A DNA stretch of 44,110 bases from Pseudobdellovibrionaceae bacterium (lineage in GTDB: Bacteria; Bdellovibrionota; Bdellovibrionia; Bdellovibrionales; Bdellovibrionaceae), in assembly GCA_016785955.1 (NCBI GenBank), contig JAEUWH010000037.1, positions 1 through 44,110 of the forward strand, given 5' to 3'. The position numbers and the translations under genes were made by a program. The notes beneath the pieces were generated by a model, which was not told where the DNA came from, did no database searches, and worked only from the letters and a program-made list of their open reading frames with translations. This document shows positions 27,218 to 35,334 of the stretch, piece by piece (within the stretch, counting starts at the first letter, position 1; every line of letters begins with the position of its first letter).

Positions 27218-27243
27218 TTTTAAAATCATCCTAGATTTTAAAA
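27218..27243. promoter_or_regulatory. AT-rich perfect inverted repeat between ftsQ and ftsA
   Basis: TTTTAAAATC (27218-27227) and GATTTTAAAA (27234-27243) are perfect reverse complements separated by 6 nt. It lies about 75 nt upstream of the ftsA start inside the only sizeable gap of the division operon. It could be an operator or a leader hairpin; a terminator is unlikely because the stem is AT-rich and not followed by a proper T-tract. Confidence 0.55.
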
Positions 27244-27283
27244 CATACTTAGGGCCTAATACTTTTGACCCTATAACTTTAGC

Positions 27284-28036
27284 TTAGGGACCCTTACGCA
27301 ACCTGACAAGAACTTTCTGAGAAAGATTGGCATCTATGACGCGTGCTTCAATTTGTTTATTCTCGATGTAATCTAAAACTTGTGAAACTCTTAAAGATTT
27401 ACTTTCAAAATTTTCATTTCCTAATTTCACGCGCAATTCTTTATTGAGCAAGTCCGTCCAAAAACCTTCTTTAGAATCATAGCCCACTTCTGAAATTTTT
27501 GCGGACGAGTAGGATCCCTCGGTCGGCAAACTGGAAATCAGTTCAATCGCTTTCTTCCTCACTTTAGGCTCTTCAAATATTTTCTTTTCAACCGTCACGG
27601 CACGGTCAGGCGCCTGCGCCATCGAGAGTGGCTCTAGGGTGCGGTTGTTTTCTAGAATCGGAAAAATTTTTTTTTCATTCATCCAGTACAATAAAACAAC
27701 ATCGTACACATCAATCACAATTTTTAAACGATTGGGCCATTCCCTGTATATCTCGACCGATTTCACCCAATTCTCGGATTCGATTGCCTGTTGCATTTTT
27801 TCAAGATCAACCTCAAACAAGGAAGTCCCTTTGAACTGATCTAACTTTTTAGAAAGCAAATTTATTTCGTTCTCTAAAACAGATCGACCCGTTTGACGTT
27901 CACGTGCTATCTCCGTTTTGAAATTCAATTCCGTCAAATCGAAGAATTTTTTTTCATTAAGATACCAAATTGAACCGATCACTAAACACGGGATAACAAC
28001 AAGACTGAACAAAATTTTTACAAGATTTCTTAACAT
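27284..28036 (-). CDS. ftsQ: Cell division protein FtsQ/DivIB
   Basis: About 250 aa. A short cytoplasmic N-terminus, one membrane segment (VKILFSLVVIPCLVIGSIWY), then a POTRA-like region (about 30-120, FEVDLEKMQQAIESENWVKSVEI, shown in part) and the FtsQ beta domain ending VLVRLRKG. It links early and late divisome proteins. The longest frame starts at GTG 28060; I prefer ATG at 28036 because it leaves a compact N-terminus, though neither start has a strong ribosome site. It is followed by ftsA after a regulatory gap. On its other side is a divergent chemoreceptor gene rather than the usual murB or ddl. Confidence 0.85.
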   Translation of the reverse strand: MLRNLVKILFSLVVIPCLVIGSIWYLNEKKFFDLTELNFKTEIARERQTGRSVLENEINLLSKKLDQFKGTSLFEVDLEKMQQAIESENWVKSVEIYREWPNRLKIVIDVYDVVLLYWMNEKKIFPILENNRTLEPLSMAQAPDRAVTVEKKIFEEPKVRKKAIELISSLPTEGSYSSAKISEVGYDSKEGFWTDLLNKELRVKLGNENFESKSLRVSQVLDYIENKQIEARVIDANLSQKVLVRLRKGP

Positions 28037-28234
28037 GGCTCTTACATTATTATAGATCACTAACTAAATCGCCCTAACATCTTTCTCCATGACCTATTCC
28101 AAGTCTGGACTAGACCTGTTTTGCTCGGGCTGTTTTTACCCTTTCCCTCCCCCAACCTTCTATGTCATTACCAACTTCTATCCATCTACAAGAAAACTTG
28201 AATCAAGTCAAAAATTGAGACGCCGAAGGAATTG

Positions 28235-28266
28235 TACCAAGTTATTGTACCAACTGTTCTTACCAA
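28235..28266. repeat. Three phased TACCAA direct repeats before the chemoreceptor gene
   Basis: TACCAA begins at 28235, 28248 and 28261, exactly 13 nt apart, with partly conserved flanks (ATTGTACCAA in the first two). A fourth copy is at 28169. The array ends 18 nt before the ATG of the chemoreceptor and could be a regulator binding site. The rest of the 248-nt divergent gap shows no clear promoter. Confidence 0.4.
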
Positions 28267-28284
28267 CCTAAGAAAGGCACTGAA

Positions 28285-29889
28285 ATGAGTTTATTTAAAA
28301 AAATCATCTTAGCACTCACACTAGCCGTCATAATCTCTTCAGCCATCCAAATCACCATGTCGTTTCATCAAGTCGCCAAATTAGGGGAACACGACCTGAT
28401 CAGTAAATCGCGCGCCATATTATCCCGATTGGAAAAAACGGCATCATTCATAGCGACCCAAGGGGGACTCGCCGAAGTCATGGGGAAAATGAAAGAAACT
28501 TATCCTAATGGGGACCTGCCAGATAACGCCAAAAAAGTAGTTCTAAATCAGGTTCCCATCTTCGCGGCCCTTATGGTCGGATCTGATGGCGCCAAAGAAG
28601 AAGGCTATGAGTTTCGTGTGTTCAGCCTAAACCCTCGCAACAAAAAGAATATGGCAACATCAAAGGAATCAGAAATTTTACGGGAATTCGAAAAAAATTC
28701 TGACAAGCATGAAATTGTCGAAACAACTTCAGATCAAGTGATCGTCTATCGACCTATTCGTCTGTCCGAAAAAAGAGGCTGTCTCAGTTGCCATGGTGAT
28801 CCCAAAACCTCCCCCTGGAATAACGGAAAAGATATTCTGGGATACACAATGGAAAATTGGTCCGATGGACACTTGCATGCGGTCTTTGCCATTATTCAAT
28901 CCAAAGACGACACCAAGAAAGCCAATATGGATGGTTTGATTCTGGTGATTGGGGCCTGCATTCTGGGTCTATTTATTTCCATTGGAATCGCCATGATCAT
29001 CACCAAGGCTTCGTTTAAAAACCTGGCGCATATCAACGACCAACTCAACAAAGTCGGCATGGAGCTGTTTAGCGCCGGTAAGGAAATACAAAGTTCATCT
29101 CAATCCCTCAGCAATGCAGCCACGCAAGCTGCTGCCTCGATCGAAGAGACCTCGGCATCGACAGAAGAAGTCTCGAGCATGATCAAATTGAATGCGAACA
29201 ATTCATCCCAAGCTAAGGAACTGGCTAATGAATGTCAGAAACAAGCTCAAGATGGGCAAATGCAGGTCAACCAATTGATTCAATCCATGGACGAAATTTC
29301 CAAGTCGTCCAAAAAAATCGAAGAAATTACCGGCGTGATTGACGATATTTCTTTTCAAACGAATTTACTGGCACTGAACGCCGCCGTCGAAGCCGCCCGC
29401 GCCGGCGAACAAGGTAAAGGTTTCGCTGTCGTTGCAGAAGCGGTCCGCAGCCTGGCTCAACGTTCTTCGATATCGGCAAAAGAAATTTCGACATTGATAA
29501 AAGAAAGCGTTGAAAAAATTCAACACGGACACAAAATCGCCAAAGAAAGCGGGGCTTCACTGAATCGGATTGTGACGGCGGTCGAGAAAGTCACCGTTCT
29601 GAATTCAGAAATCGCCAATGCCTCTCAGGAACAATCTGCGGGAATGGAAACGATCAATAAATCGATTCTAGAGCTGGACAAGTTAACCCAAATGAATGCC
29701 GCCAGCGCCGAAGAAACCGCCACATCCAGCGAATCATTGAATCAGCAAGCCGAAAAATTAAAAGAACAAATGCTGAGCCTAACGCATACAATTTTGGGAA
29801 ACAACACGTCTGGACTTAACGTCATGGGCAGTATGAATTCAGACAAACAACACAACACCGCACCAGAGGAAATGAAGAAGACGGCATAA
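28285..29889 (+). CDS. Methyl-accepting chemotaxis protein with c-type haem (Tll0287-like) sensor domain
   Basis: 534 aa. Membrane segments at about 5-27 and 217-239 enclose a periplasmic domain with CLSCH at 166-170, a c-type haem attachment motif, in a context (YRPIRLSEKRGCLSCHGDP, quoted in part) typical of the Tll0287-like/DUF3365 family. No obvious HAMP domain follows; the signalling coiled coil begins near 255 and its tip (QTNLLALNAAVEAARAGEQG) is the canonical MCP hairpin. It likely signals redox, oxygen or nitric oxide to CheA. ATG follows AAAGG. It is transcribed against the division cluster in which it sits. Confidence 0.88.
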   Translation: MSLFKKIILALTLAVIISSAIQITMSFHQVAKLGEHDLISKSRAILSRLEKTASFIATQGGLAEVMGKMKETYPNGDLPDNAKKVVLNQVPIFAALMVGSDGAKEEGYEFRVFSLNPRNKKNMATSKESEILREFEKNSDKHEIVETTSDQVIVYRPIRLSEKRGCLSCHGDPKTSPWNNGKDILGYTMENWSDGHLHAVFAIIQSKDDTKKANMDGLILVIGACILGLFISIGIAMIITKASFKNLAHINDQLNKVGMELFSAGKEIQSSSQSLSNAATQAAASIEETSASTEEVSSMIKLNANNSSQAKELANECQKQAQDGQMQVNQLIQSMDEISKSSKKIEEITGVIDDISFQTNLLALNAAVEAARAGEQGKGFAVVAEAVRSLAQRSSISAKEISTLIKESVEKIQHGHKIAKESGASLNRIVTAVEKVTVLNSEIANASQEQSAGMETINKSILELDKLTQMNAASAEETATSSESLNQQAEKLKEQMLSLTHTILGNNTSGLNVMGSMNSDKQHNTAPEEMKKTA

Positions 29890-29911
29890 GAGAAGGTTCA
29901 ACAACCCGCTC

Positions 29912-30241
29912 TTATTTTTTCACACAGATACCCTGCATGACCATATGGTTTGTCCAAGAAAAGAAACCATGTTCAGAGTAATATTTAGAAGCAATTCCCG
30001 TCACCACTCCGTGCGGGCATTTTCCTTGAAGTTGCTTGTACGCCTGATCAACATAATTTGTTTCACTGGCAAATCCCATCACCACGAACTGTTTAGCATG
30101 AGCATCAATGGGCGTCCCGACCCCTTCTCCCACATAAGGTTTAAAATCAGACAACGGAACTTGATGAACGCTGTATGTACATCCAACCGAAAAAACAAAC
30201 AGGACGGATATGATGGACAGAATCAGACATCGCAAAATCAT
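29912..30241 (-). CDS. Small lipoprotein, paralogue 1 of a tandem trio
   Basis: 109 aa with a lipoprotein signal ending FSVGC (Cys21). The mature part includes FVVMGFASETNYVDQAY, CPHGVVTGI and a final GIC. The same plan (FLGF/VMGF, NYV, a CPxG turn followed by x-x-G, then a terminal G-x-C) appears in the next gene upstream and more loosely in the third. Function unknown. Its ATG overlaps the preceding stop (ATGA), so it is translated with that gene. It ends 22 nt from the convergent chemoreceptor gene. Confidence 0.7.
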   Translation of the reverse strand: MILRCLILSIISVLFVFSVGCTYSVHQVPLSDFKPYVGEGVGTPIDAHAKQFVVMGFASETNYVDQAYKQLQGKCPHGVVTGIASKYYSEHGFFSWTNHMVMQGICVKK

Positions 30242-30669
30242 TGCACGCCCGCTGCTGAGTTTTCATCCACGGACTCGCCGATCTCGCCTTCGCCCGTCTC
30301 GCCACTGTTGATGTCGGTTGGTCGACGCTTTTTAAGTACGTTCGATCCCGACACGACCTTACTGGGTACACAATAACCAGTTGCGGTTACACGACTCTTC
30401 CAAAAGAAAAACAGAAAATAAGCGATGGATTCCGATTTCGTTAAAACGCCGCTGACGGTTCCATTAGGGCATTGATTTTTCAAATCAGAGGTTAGCGAAT
30501 TAACATAGTCATTATCAAAATTAAACCCAAGAAAGATAAAACGCTCGGCCTCGGCTTTCACCCGTTGATTTCGCTCGGCCGGTACGGATGTCAACGACAC
30601 CGAATTCAAAGACACGCATCCACTCAGCATGAATAAACTTACTACCAAGCTCAAAAAACCGGTTTTCAT
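30238..30669 (-). CDS. Small lipoprotein, paralogue 2 of a tandem trio
   Basis: 143 aa with a lipoprotein signal ending LSGC (Cys18). The core repeats the pattern of paralogue 1: FIFLGFNFDNDYVNSL, then QCPNGTVSGV and a late GYC. It adds a ~40-residue Ser/Glu/Gly-rich tail (GETGEGEIGE) absent from the others. No recognised family. Both ends are joined to neighbours by ATGA overlaps, so the three lipoproteins are one translational unit. Confidence 0.7.
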   Translation of the reverse strand: MKTGFLSLVVSLFMLSGCVSLNSVSLTSVPAERNQRVKAEAERFIFLGFNFDNDYVNSLTSDLKNQCPNGTVSGVLTKSESIAYFLFFFWKSRVTATGYCVPSKVVSGSNVLKKRRPTDINSGETGEGEIGESVDENSAAGVQ

Positions 30670-31103
30670 AAATTTTCCTTTTTATTCTTTAAACAGAACC
30701 CTTTGATTTTAACAATTTCCCCTTTTATGATGGGATACTGGGCCGTTTCACGAATGCTCATCAGCCCGGTGATTCGCCCGCTAGGACACTGTTGACGAAT
30801 TTTATTTTCCATATGGTCGACATATGAAATGCTGTATACCCCAGCGCCCGTGTGGGGACCCATTTGAAAATACTGGATGAACGTTAAGACATCATTCGCT
30901 TTATCGGCGTCTCGTTGATTTACCAATATGGAAGACGCAGCTTTGGCATCGTTCAAATCAACTCCAAATTCACTGACTTTAATTTCAAAGGGAACCGAAA
31001 CCCAGTTAGTCGAGCTTTCAATTTCCCCCACTTGAACGTGATGAAGAGCCGCACATCCCGCTAACACCATAATTCCAAAAAATAAGAAAAATATTTTTCT
31101 CAT
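30666..31103 (-). CDS. Small lipoprotein, paralogue 3 of a tandem trio
   Basis: About 145 aa with a lipoprotein signal ending LAGC. It is longer in the middle than paralogues 1 and 2 but shares the C-terminal plan YVDHMENKIRQQCPSGRITG and a late GFC. The first in-frame start is TTG at 31106; the adjacent ATG at 31103 is more natural. It follows the upstream coiled-coil gene after 6 nt and overlaps the next by ATGA. TRL-like families have a similar CPxG turn, but I would not assign it. Confidence 0.68.
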   Translation of the reverse strand: MRKIFFLFFGIMVLAGCAALHHVQVGEIESSTNWVSVPFEIKVSEFGVDLNDAKAASSILVNQRDADKANDVLTFIQYFQMGPHTGAGVYSISYVDHMENKIRQQCPSGRITGLMSIRETAQYPIIKGEIVKIKGFCLKNKKENL

Positions 31104-31109
31104 CAAAAA

Positions 31110-31703
31110 TTATTTCCCAGGCAACTTAATTTCTGGAGCTTTAACCGTCGGCGCGGTTACAACCGGTGCTTTCACTTGGGGAGCTGTCACCGTCGGTGCT
31201 TTGACCTGTGGAGCCGTGACGGTTGGCGCTTTTACTTCGGAAACTTTAGGCACATTGACGTTAGACGGGGCGGAAACAGCGGCTTTCATTTGATCAGCAC
31301 TTTGGTTCAACTTAACTTTTGTATTCGCAGCGGCGTCTTTAATAGGATGAATTTCTTGGCTCGCTTTATCCGCAACACCCTTGATAGGTTTCTGCGCCTC
31401 TAGATGCTTCTGTGCCGCTGCGGCTTTATCCGCATCGGCTTTTTTCTGATCCTCCATTTGCTTTTTTGCCGCGGCCACACGCTCGCTTTCTTGCTTTTGA
31501 CGCTCTTCAGACGCCTTAGCTGCAGCGGCCGCTCGCTCGGCTTCAGCCTTTTGCTTTATTTCGGCTTCTTGTGCTTTTTTAGCGGCGTCCTCTGTGGATT
31601 TGCTGACCGAGTTACCGGCCTTGTTCAAGGCCTTGGCGGCATCGCCAAATGGATTCGCGTATGAAAAACTAATGCATAGTAAAATAGACAAAAAAGATTT
31701 CAT
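31110..31703 (-). CDS. Exported Ala/Lys/Glu coiled-coil protein with VKAPxVTAP repeats
   Basis: 197 aa. Signal peptide about 1-16 (ending SYA). Residues ~30-110 are charged and Ala-rich (repeats of AAAxK, EERQKQE), a TolA-like helical or coiled-coil stretch. Residues ~150-195 are tandem VKAP-TVTAPQ units, a Pro-rich extended repeat able to span the periplasm or cross the cell wall. No enzymatic motif and no close family. AAAGGA precedes the ATG. It is first in a four-gene operon with the three lipoproteins and has a candidate promoter just upstream. Confidence 0.7.
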   Translation of the reverse strand: MKSFLSILLCISFSYANPFGDAAKALNKAGNSVSKSTEDAAKKAQEAEIKQKAEAERAAAAAKASEERQKQESERVAAAKKQMEDQKKADADKAAAAQKHLEAQKPIKGVADKASQEIHPIKDAAANTKVKLNQSADQMKAAVSAPSNVNVPKVSEVKAPTVTAPQVKAPTVTAPQVKAPVVTAPTVKAPEIKLPGK

Positions 31704-31737
31704 ATTATTCCTTTGATAATACTAAATTGACTCTTAA

Positions 31738-31766
31738 ATACTATGTGATGTTTAGTTTTCTATCAA
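31738..31766 (-). promoter_or_regulatory. Sigma-70-like promoter for the exported-protein operon
   Basis: On the reverse strand TTGATA (31761-31766) and TAGTAT (31738-31743) are separated by exactly 17 nt. The -35 matches 5 of 6 consensus bases and the -10 matches 4 of 6. It lies in the short gap after the murC stop and would start transcription about 30 nt before the ATG at 31703, making the four-gene operon separable from the cell-wall genes. Confidence 0.5.
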
Positions 31767-31773
31767 TATGAGA

Positions 31774-33138
31774 CTATTTCGCTGGACCTAACAAACTCAT
31801 TCCCGTCTTCCAATTATCCCCCGCACCTAGGGTCAGAAAGATATCACCTGGTTTCAAGATTTTTTTAAGTGATTCTATTTTAGAACTCGAGTTGGGTAGA
31901 TAGAACTTTCTGTCTATCTTAATCTCGTCATAAAGCCTTTTAGAGTTAATATTGGGGATCGGCGCTTCTCCGCCAGAATATATGTCTGTCAAAACCAAAA
32001 CGTCTGTCAGGTAAAAGCAGTTGATAAATTCATTCCAACAACTTTGTGTGCGAGAAAATCGATGGGGTTGGAACAAGGTCACAAGCCTTTTATCGGGAAA
32101 CTTTTCTTTGAAAGCTTCTAGTACCGCACGTACCTCCGTGGGGTGATGTCCGTAATCATCATAGACTTTGATCGAGTCAACTTCGCCTTTATACTGAAAT
32201 CGACGATCCACACCTTGGAAGTTTTTTAAACCCGCTAAGATTGTTTCAACTGATATTCCACATTGATAAGCAGCTACAAAAGAAGCCAAAGCATTCAAAG
32301 CATTGTGCCGCCCCGGTACCTGCAATGACATATGACCAACACATATCTCCAATTTCGTTTTTCGATCATGAGTGTATATGTCGTATTCGCTCTTTTCACC
32401 TCTTAAATAAAAATCATTTTCACTAGAAAATCCATAGAACAAACAACGTTTCGGATAATTTTCGAATAACTTCTTGGTTACTTTATCATCCCCGCAAATA
32501 ATGACTGAACCATAAAAAGGAATACGCTGCGCAAACTGCAAAAAAGAAGTCTGAACATTTTCAAATGTTTTATAAAAATCTAAATGATCCGCATCTATAT
32601 TTGTAATGATCGCAATTTCAGGCGTCAATTTGTGAAAACTGCCATCACTTTCGTCGGCCTCCGCAATCATCCATTCTCCGTCCCCCAACAAAGCCGTTGA
32701 ACCGATTTTTTCAAATCGCCCACCGACCACAATCGTTGGACTCAGGTTAGCATGTAAAAAAACAGACGAGATCAGACTGGTCGTAGTGGTCTTACCATGC
32801 GTACCCGCAACAGCAATACCTCGCTTAGATCGCATGATTTCACTCAGTGCTTCCGCACGGGGAATCACTGGAATTTGCTTCGCTTTCGCCGCCATCCACT
32901 CGGGATTGTCTTGTTTTACCGCCGAACTATACACGACGACATCCACGTCCCCCAAATGACTTTGGTCATGGCCTATAAATACCTTAACACCTTTTCGTTT
33001 TAGATCTTCCGTATTGGCATTCTCAGACAAATCACTGCCACTGACTTCATGGCCCATATTTTTTAACAATTCAGCCAGGCCACACATGCCAATACCACCG
33101 ATACCAATAAAATGAAATTTTGTTTTTTTAAAAATCAT
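31774..33138 (-). CDS. murC: UDP-N-acetylmuramate--L-alanine ligase
   Basis: 454 aa cytosolic Mur ligase that adds the first amino acid to UDP-MurNAc. The Rossmann start FHFIGIGGIGMCG, ATP loop GTHGKTTTTSL, the metal/nucleotide regions EADESDGSF and HNALNALA, and the C-terminal DDYGHHPTEV are diagnostic for MurC. A longer frame begins at TTG 33156 inside murG, but ATG at 33138, just after the murG stop, fits better. The usual partner murB does not follow; instead an operon of lipoproteins begins. Confidence 0.96.
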   Translation of the reverse strand: MIFKKTKFHFIGIGGIGMCGLAELLKNMGHEVSGSDLSENANTEDLKRKGVKVFIGHDQSHLGDVDVVVYSSAVKQDNPEWMAAKAKQIPVIPRAEALSEIMRSKRGIAVAGTHGKTTTTSLISSVFLHANLSPTIVVGGRFEKIGSTALLGDGEWMIAEADESDGSFHKLTPEIAIITNIDADHLDFYKTFENVQTSFLQFAQRIPFYGSVIICGDDKVTKKLFENYPKRCLFYGFSSENDFYLRGEKSEYDIYTHDRKTKLEICVGHMSLQVPGRHNALNALASFVAAYQCGISVETILAGLKNFQGVDRRFQYKGEVDSIKVYDDYGHHPTEVRAVLEAFKEKFPDKRLVTLFQPHRFSRTQSCWNEFINCFYLTDVLVLTDIYSGGEAPIPNINSKRLYDEIKIDRKFYLPNSSSKIESLKKILKPGDIFLTLGAGDNWKTGMSLLGPAK

Positions 33139-33142
33139 TCGA

Positions 33143-34234
33143 TTACTCGTTATCAAACTGCAAATTAATTAATTTTTCTGCTATCTTTTTTGCAGCTTGC
33201 GGTTGATAGAAATGCAGAACATTCTCACTCATTTTTTTTAGCACCCCAGGCTGCGTACGAAGCTCTACGATTAAATTAAAAAGAGACTCGGGGGTCAAAT
33301 CTTTTTGTTCAATCATGCGTGCGGCGTTTTTTTCTACCAAAGACAATGCGTTCTTTTTTTGATGATCATCGGCCGCTGAAGGCAACGGTACCAAGATACT
33401 TGGTTTCCGAGCCGCCGCTAACTCTGCCAACGTGCTGGCTCCCGCACGACAAATCACCAAATCGGCCCAAAGATAATAGTTTTCAATATCGTACAAATAC
33501 TCCAACGCTTTTATTTGGGATTTCCCTTGATAAGACGCCTCAACACCTTGAAAGTCCACCGGTCCTGTTTGATGAACAATCTCTACGTCTTGAAATTCGA
33601 ATTTATTTATCATGGCCGATACGCATTGATTGATGGCGCGTGCCCCTTGGGATCCACCAAAAATTAAAATTCGAAAATTTTTCCCGTTTTCTTTTTTCTC
33701 CAAACTAGCCACATTTAATTTTTCGATTTCCTCGCGCACGGGCAAACCCAAAACGGCAATTCGTTTAGCTTTCATTTTCTGACGACTTTCTTCAAAAACT
33801 AAAAAAGTTTTTCTGACAAATCGCGATAGTATTCGATTCGTCATCCCCGGGTAAGCATTTGGCTCCCACAACGCAGTAGGAATACCTAAAACAGAACTGG
33901 CTAAAACAAATGGACCAGAGGCATATCCACCAACACCCAACACTAAAATTGGTTTTTTTTCGATCACTAAAGCCAACGAACGCACAAACGCCCACGGCAA
34001 CTGCAAAATAGTTTTAATTTTTTTTAGAAAGCCACCCTTATAGTTTAATTTACCCACCGAGATATAGGTAATTTTAAAACCCGCTTTCGGGATGATTTTT
34101 GATTCCAAACCTTCTGGCGTTCCCACAAATTCCACATGCAGTTCAGGATTCAGGCTTTGGATAGCCTTTGCGATAGTGAGCGCCGGATAGATATGCCCAC
34201 CCGTTCCTCCACCCGCAATAATAATTGTTTTCAA
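33143..34234 (-). CDS. murG: UDP-GlcNAc:lipid I N-acetylglucosaminyltransferase
   Basis: 363 aa GT-B enzyme that converts lipid I to lipid II on the inner membrane face. N-terminal GGGTGGHIYPAL, the central linker, GGSQGARAIN, and the UDP-GlcNAc region CRAGASTLAELAAARKPSI (quoted in part) followed by LVPLPSAADDHQKKNA are all MurG landmarks. The start is TTG, overlapping the ftsW stop as TTGA, so it is coupled to ftsW. Length is standard. Confidence 0.97.
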   Translation of the reverse strand: MKTIIIAGGGTGGHIYPALTIAKAIQSLNPELHVEFVGTPEGLESKIIPKAGFKITYISVGKLNYKGGFLKKIKTILQLPWAFVRSLALVIEKKPILVLGVGGYASGPFVLASSVLGIPTALWEPNAYPGMTNRILSRFVRKTFLVFEESRQKMKAKRIAVLGLPVREEIEKLNVASLEKKENGKNFRILIFGGSQGARAINQCVSAMINKFEFQDVEIVHQTGPVDFQGVEASYQGKSQIKALEYLYDIENYYLWADLVICRAGASTLAELAAARKPSILVPLPSAADDHQKKNALSLVEKNAARMIEQKDLTPESLFNLIVELRTQPGVLKKMSENVLHFYQPQAAKKIAEKLINLQFDNE

Positions 34235-35328
34235 TTCAAACTTCTTTCTGTATTTCGCTCGATGTTTACCAAAACACCAAATAAAAACATAAATACCACT
34301 AAAGAGCTACCACCATAACTTAAGAAAGGCAAAGTGAGTCCCTTTGTAGGAACTAAACCCATAGTAACTCCGGCATTAATTAAAAAATTCAGGCCAAACA
34401 ACACTCCGCTACCGATACAAACAGATTTAAAAAACGGCGATTTTGTCAAAATACCGATCTGAAAAATACGAAATACGATATAGGCATACAGACTCATTAA
34501 AATAAATAAGCCCACAAAACCCAGCTCTTCGCCAAAAACTGCCAGCGTGAAATCAGTATGAGCTTCGGGCAGAAAAAATAACTTTCCCTGACCATTCCCC
34601 AGTCCCGCACCAGACACTCCGCCCGAATGAAAGCTCAGCATAGACTGAATGACTTGAAAACCTTTTCGCTCGGGGTCGGACCATGGATCTATAAATGCCG
34701 CGATACGCGCGCGTCGATAGTCCACTCTCATTACCAAAAAATAAAACACAGGCAACGACAATGCGACACCTGAAGCAATCCATTTCCACGACAATCCAGA
34801 AAGAAAAAACAAGCTCACTGCAGTGGCTAGAAGAATAACAAAACTTCCAAAATCAGGCTGCCTTAAAAGCAAACCGAAAGGAATACACAAAATAACAAAT
34901 CGATTGAAAAGACTTCGCTGCGAGATAAAGTTTTTTTCCGAAAACAGCAGCGTCGACAAAAAAAACACTAAGCTGACTTTTAATAACTCGGCTGGTTCAA
35001 ACCGAAAACCAAATGGCAACTGAATCCAACGAATAGCCCCGCCGACTCTGACACCTATGCCTGGAACCAAAGTCAATGCGACCAGGATGGTTGAAAAAAT
35101 CCACATCGTCCAGCTTAGCTTTTCAAACCAATCTAACCGAATTTTAAAAGCGACAAAAAAAGCGACGAACCCAATAAGCGTAAAAAGAACCTGCTTTTTT
35201 AAGAAGAACAGTCCATCGCCATAGTTTTCAAAAGCAAAGATGTAACTTGAGCTATAAACCTGAACCAATCCCAAGCCCACCAAGGTCAGCAATGCCAAAA
35301 AAAGATTCGAAGATAATGCTCGCAACAT
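34231..35328 (-). CDS. ftsW: Peptidoglycan glycosyltransferase FtsW (SEDS family)
   Basis: 365 aa integral membrane protein with about ten segments. SEDS landmarks are GGAIRWI, FRFEPAELLK, RQPDFGS, the loop LPEAHTDFTLAVFGEELGF, and GLTLPFLSYGGSS near the C-terminus. It polymerises lipid II at the septum with its partner PBP (not in the window). Position between murD and murG favours FtsW over RodA. The ATG follows six bases after the stop of the small lipoprotein and has a weak ribosome site, suggesting coupling. Confidence 0.95.
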   Translation of the reverse strand: MLRALSSNLFLALLTLVGLGLVQVYSSSYIFAFENYGDGLFFLKKQVLFTLIGFVAFFVAFKIRLDWFEKLSWTMWIFSTILVALTLVPGIGVRVGGAIRWIQLPFGFRFEPAELLKVSLVFFLSTLLFSEKNFISQRSLFNRFVILCIPFGLLLRQPDFGSFVILLATAVSLFFLSGLSWKWIASGVALSLPVFYFLVMRVDYRRARIAAFIDPWSDPERKGFQVIQSMLSFHSGGVSGAGLGNGQGKLFFLPEAHTDFTLAVFGEELGFVGLFILMSLYAYIVFRIFQIGILTKSPFFKSVCIGSGVLFGLNFLINAGVTMGLVPTKGLTLPFLSYGGSSLVVFMFLFGVLVNIERNTERSLN

Positions 35329-35334
35329 CCCGTA

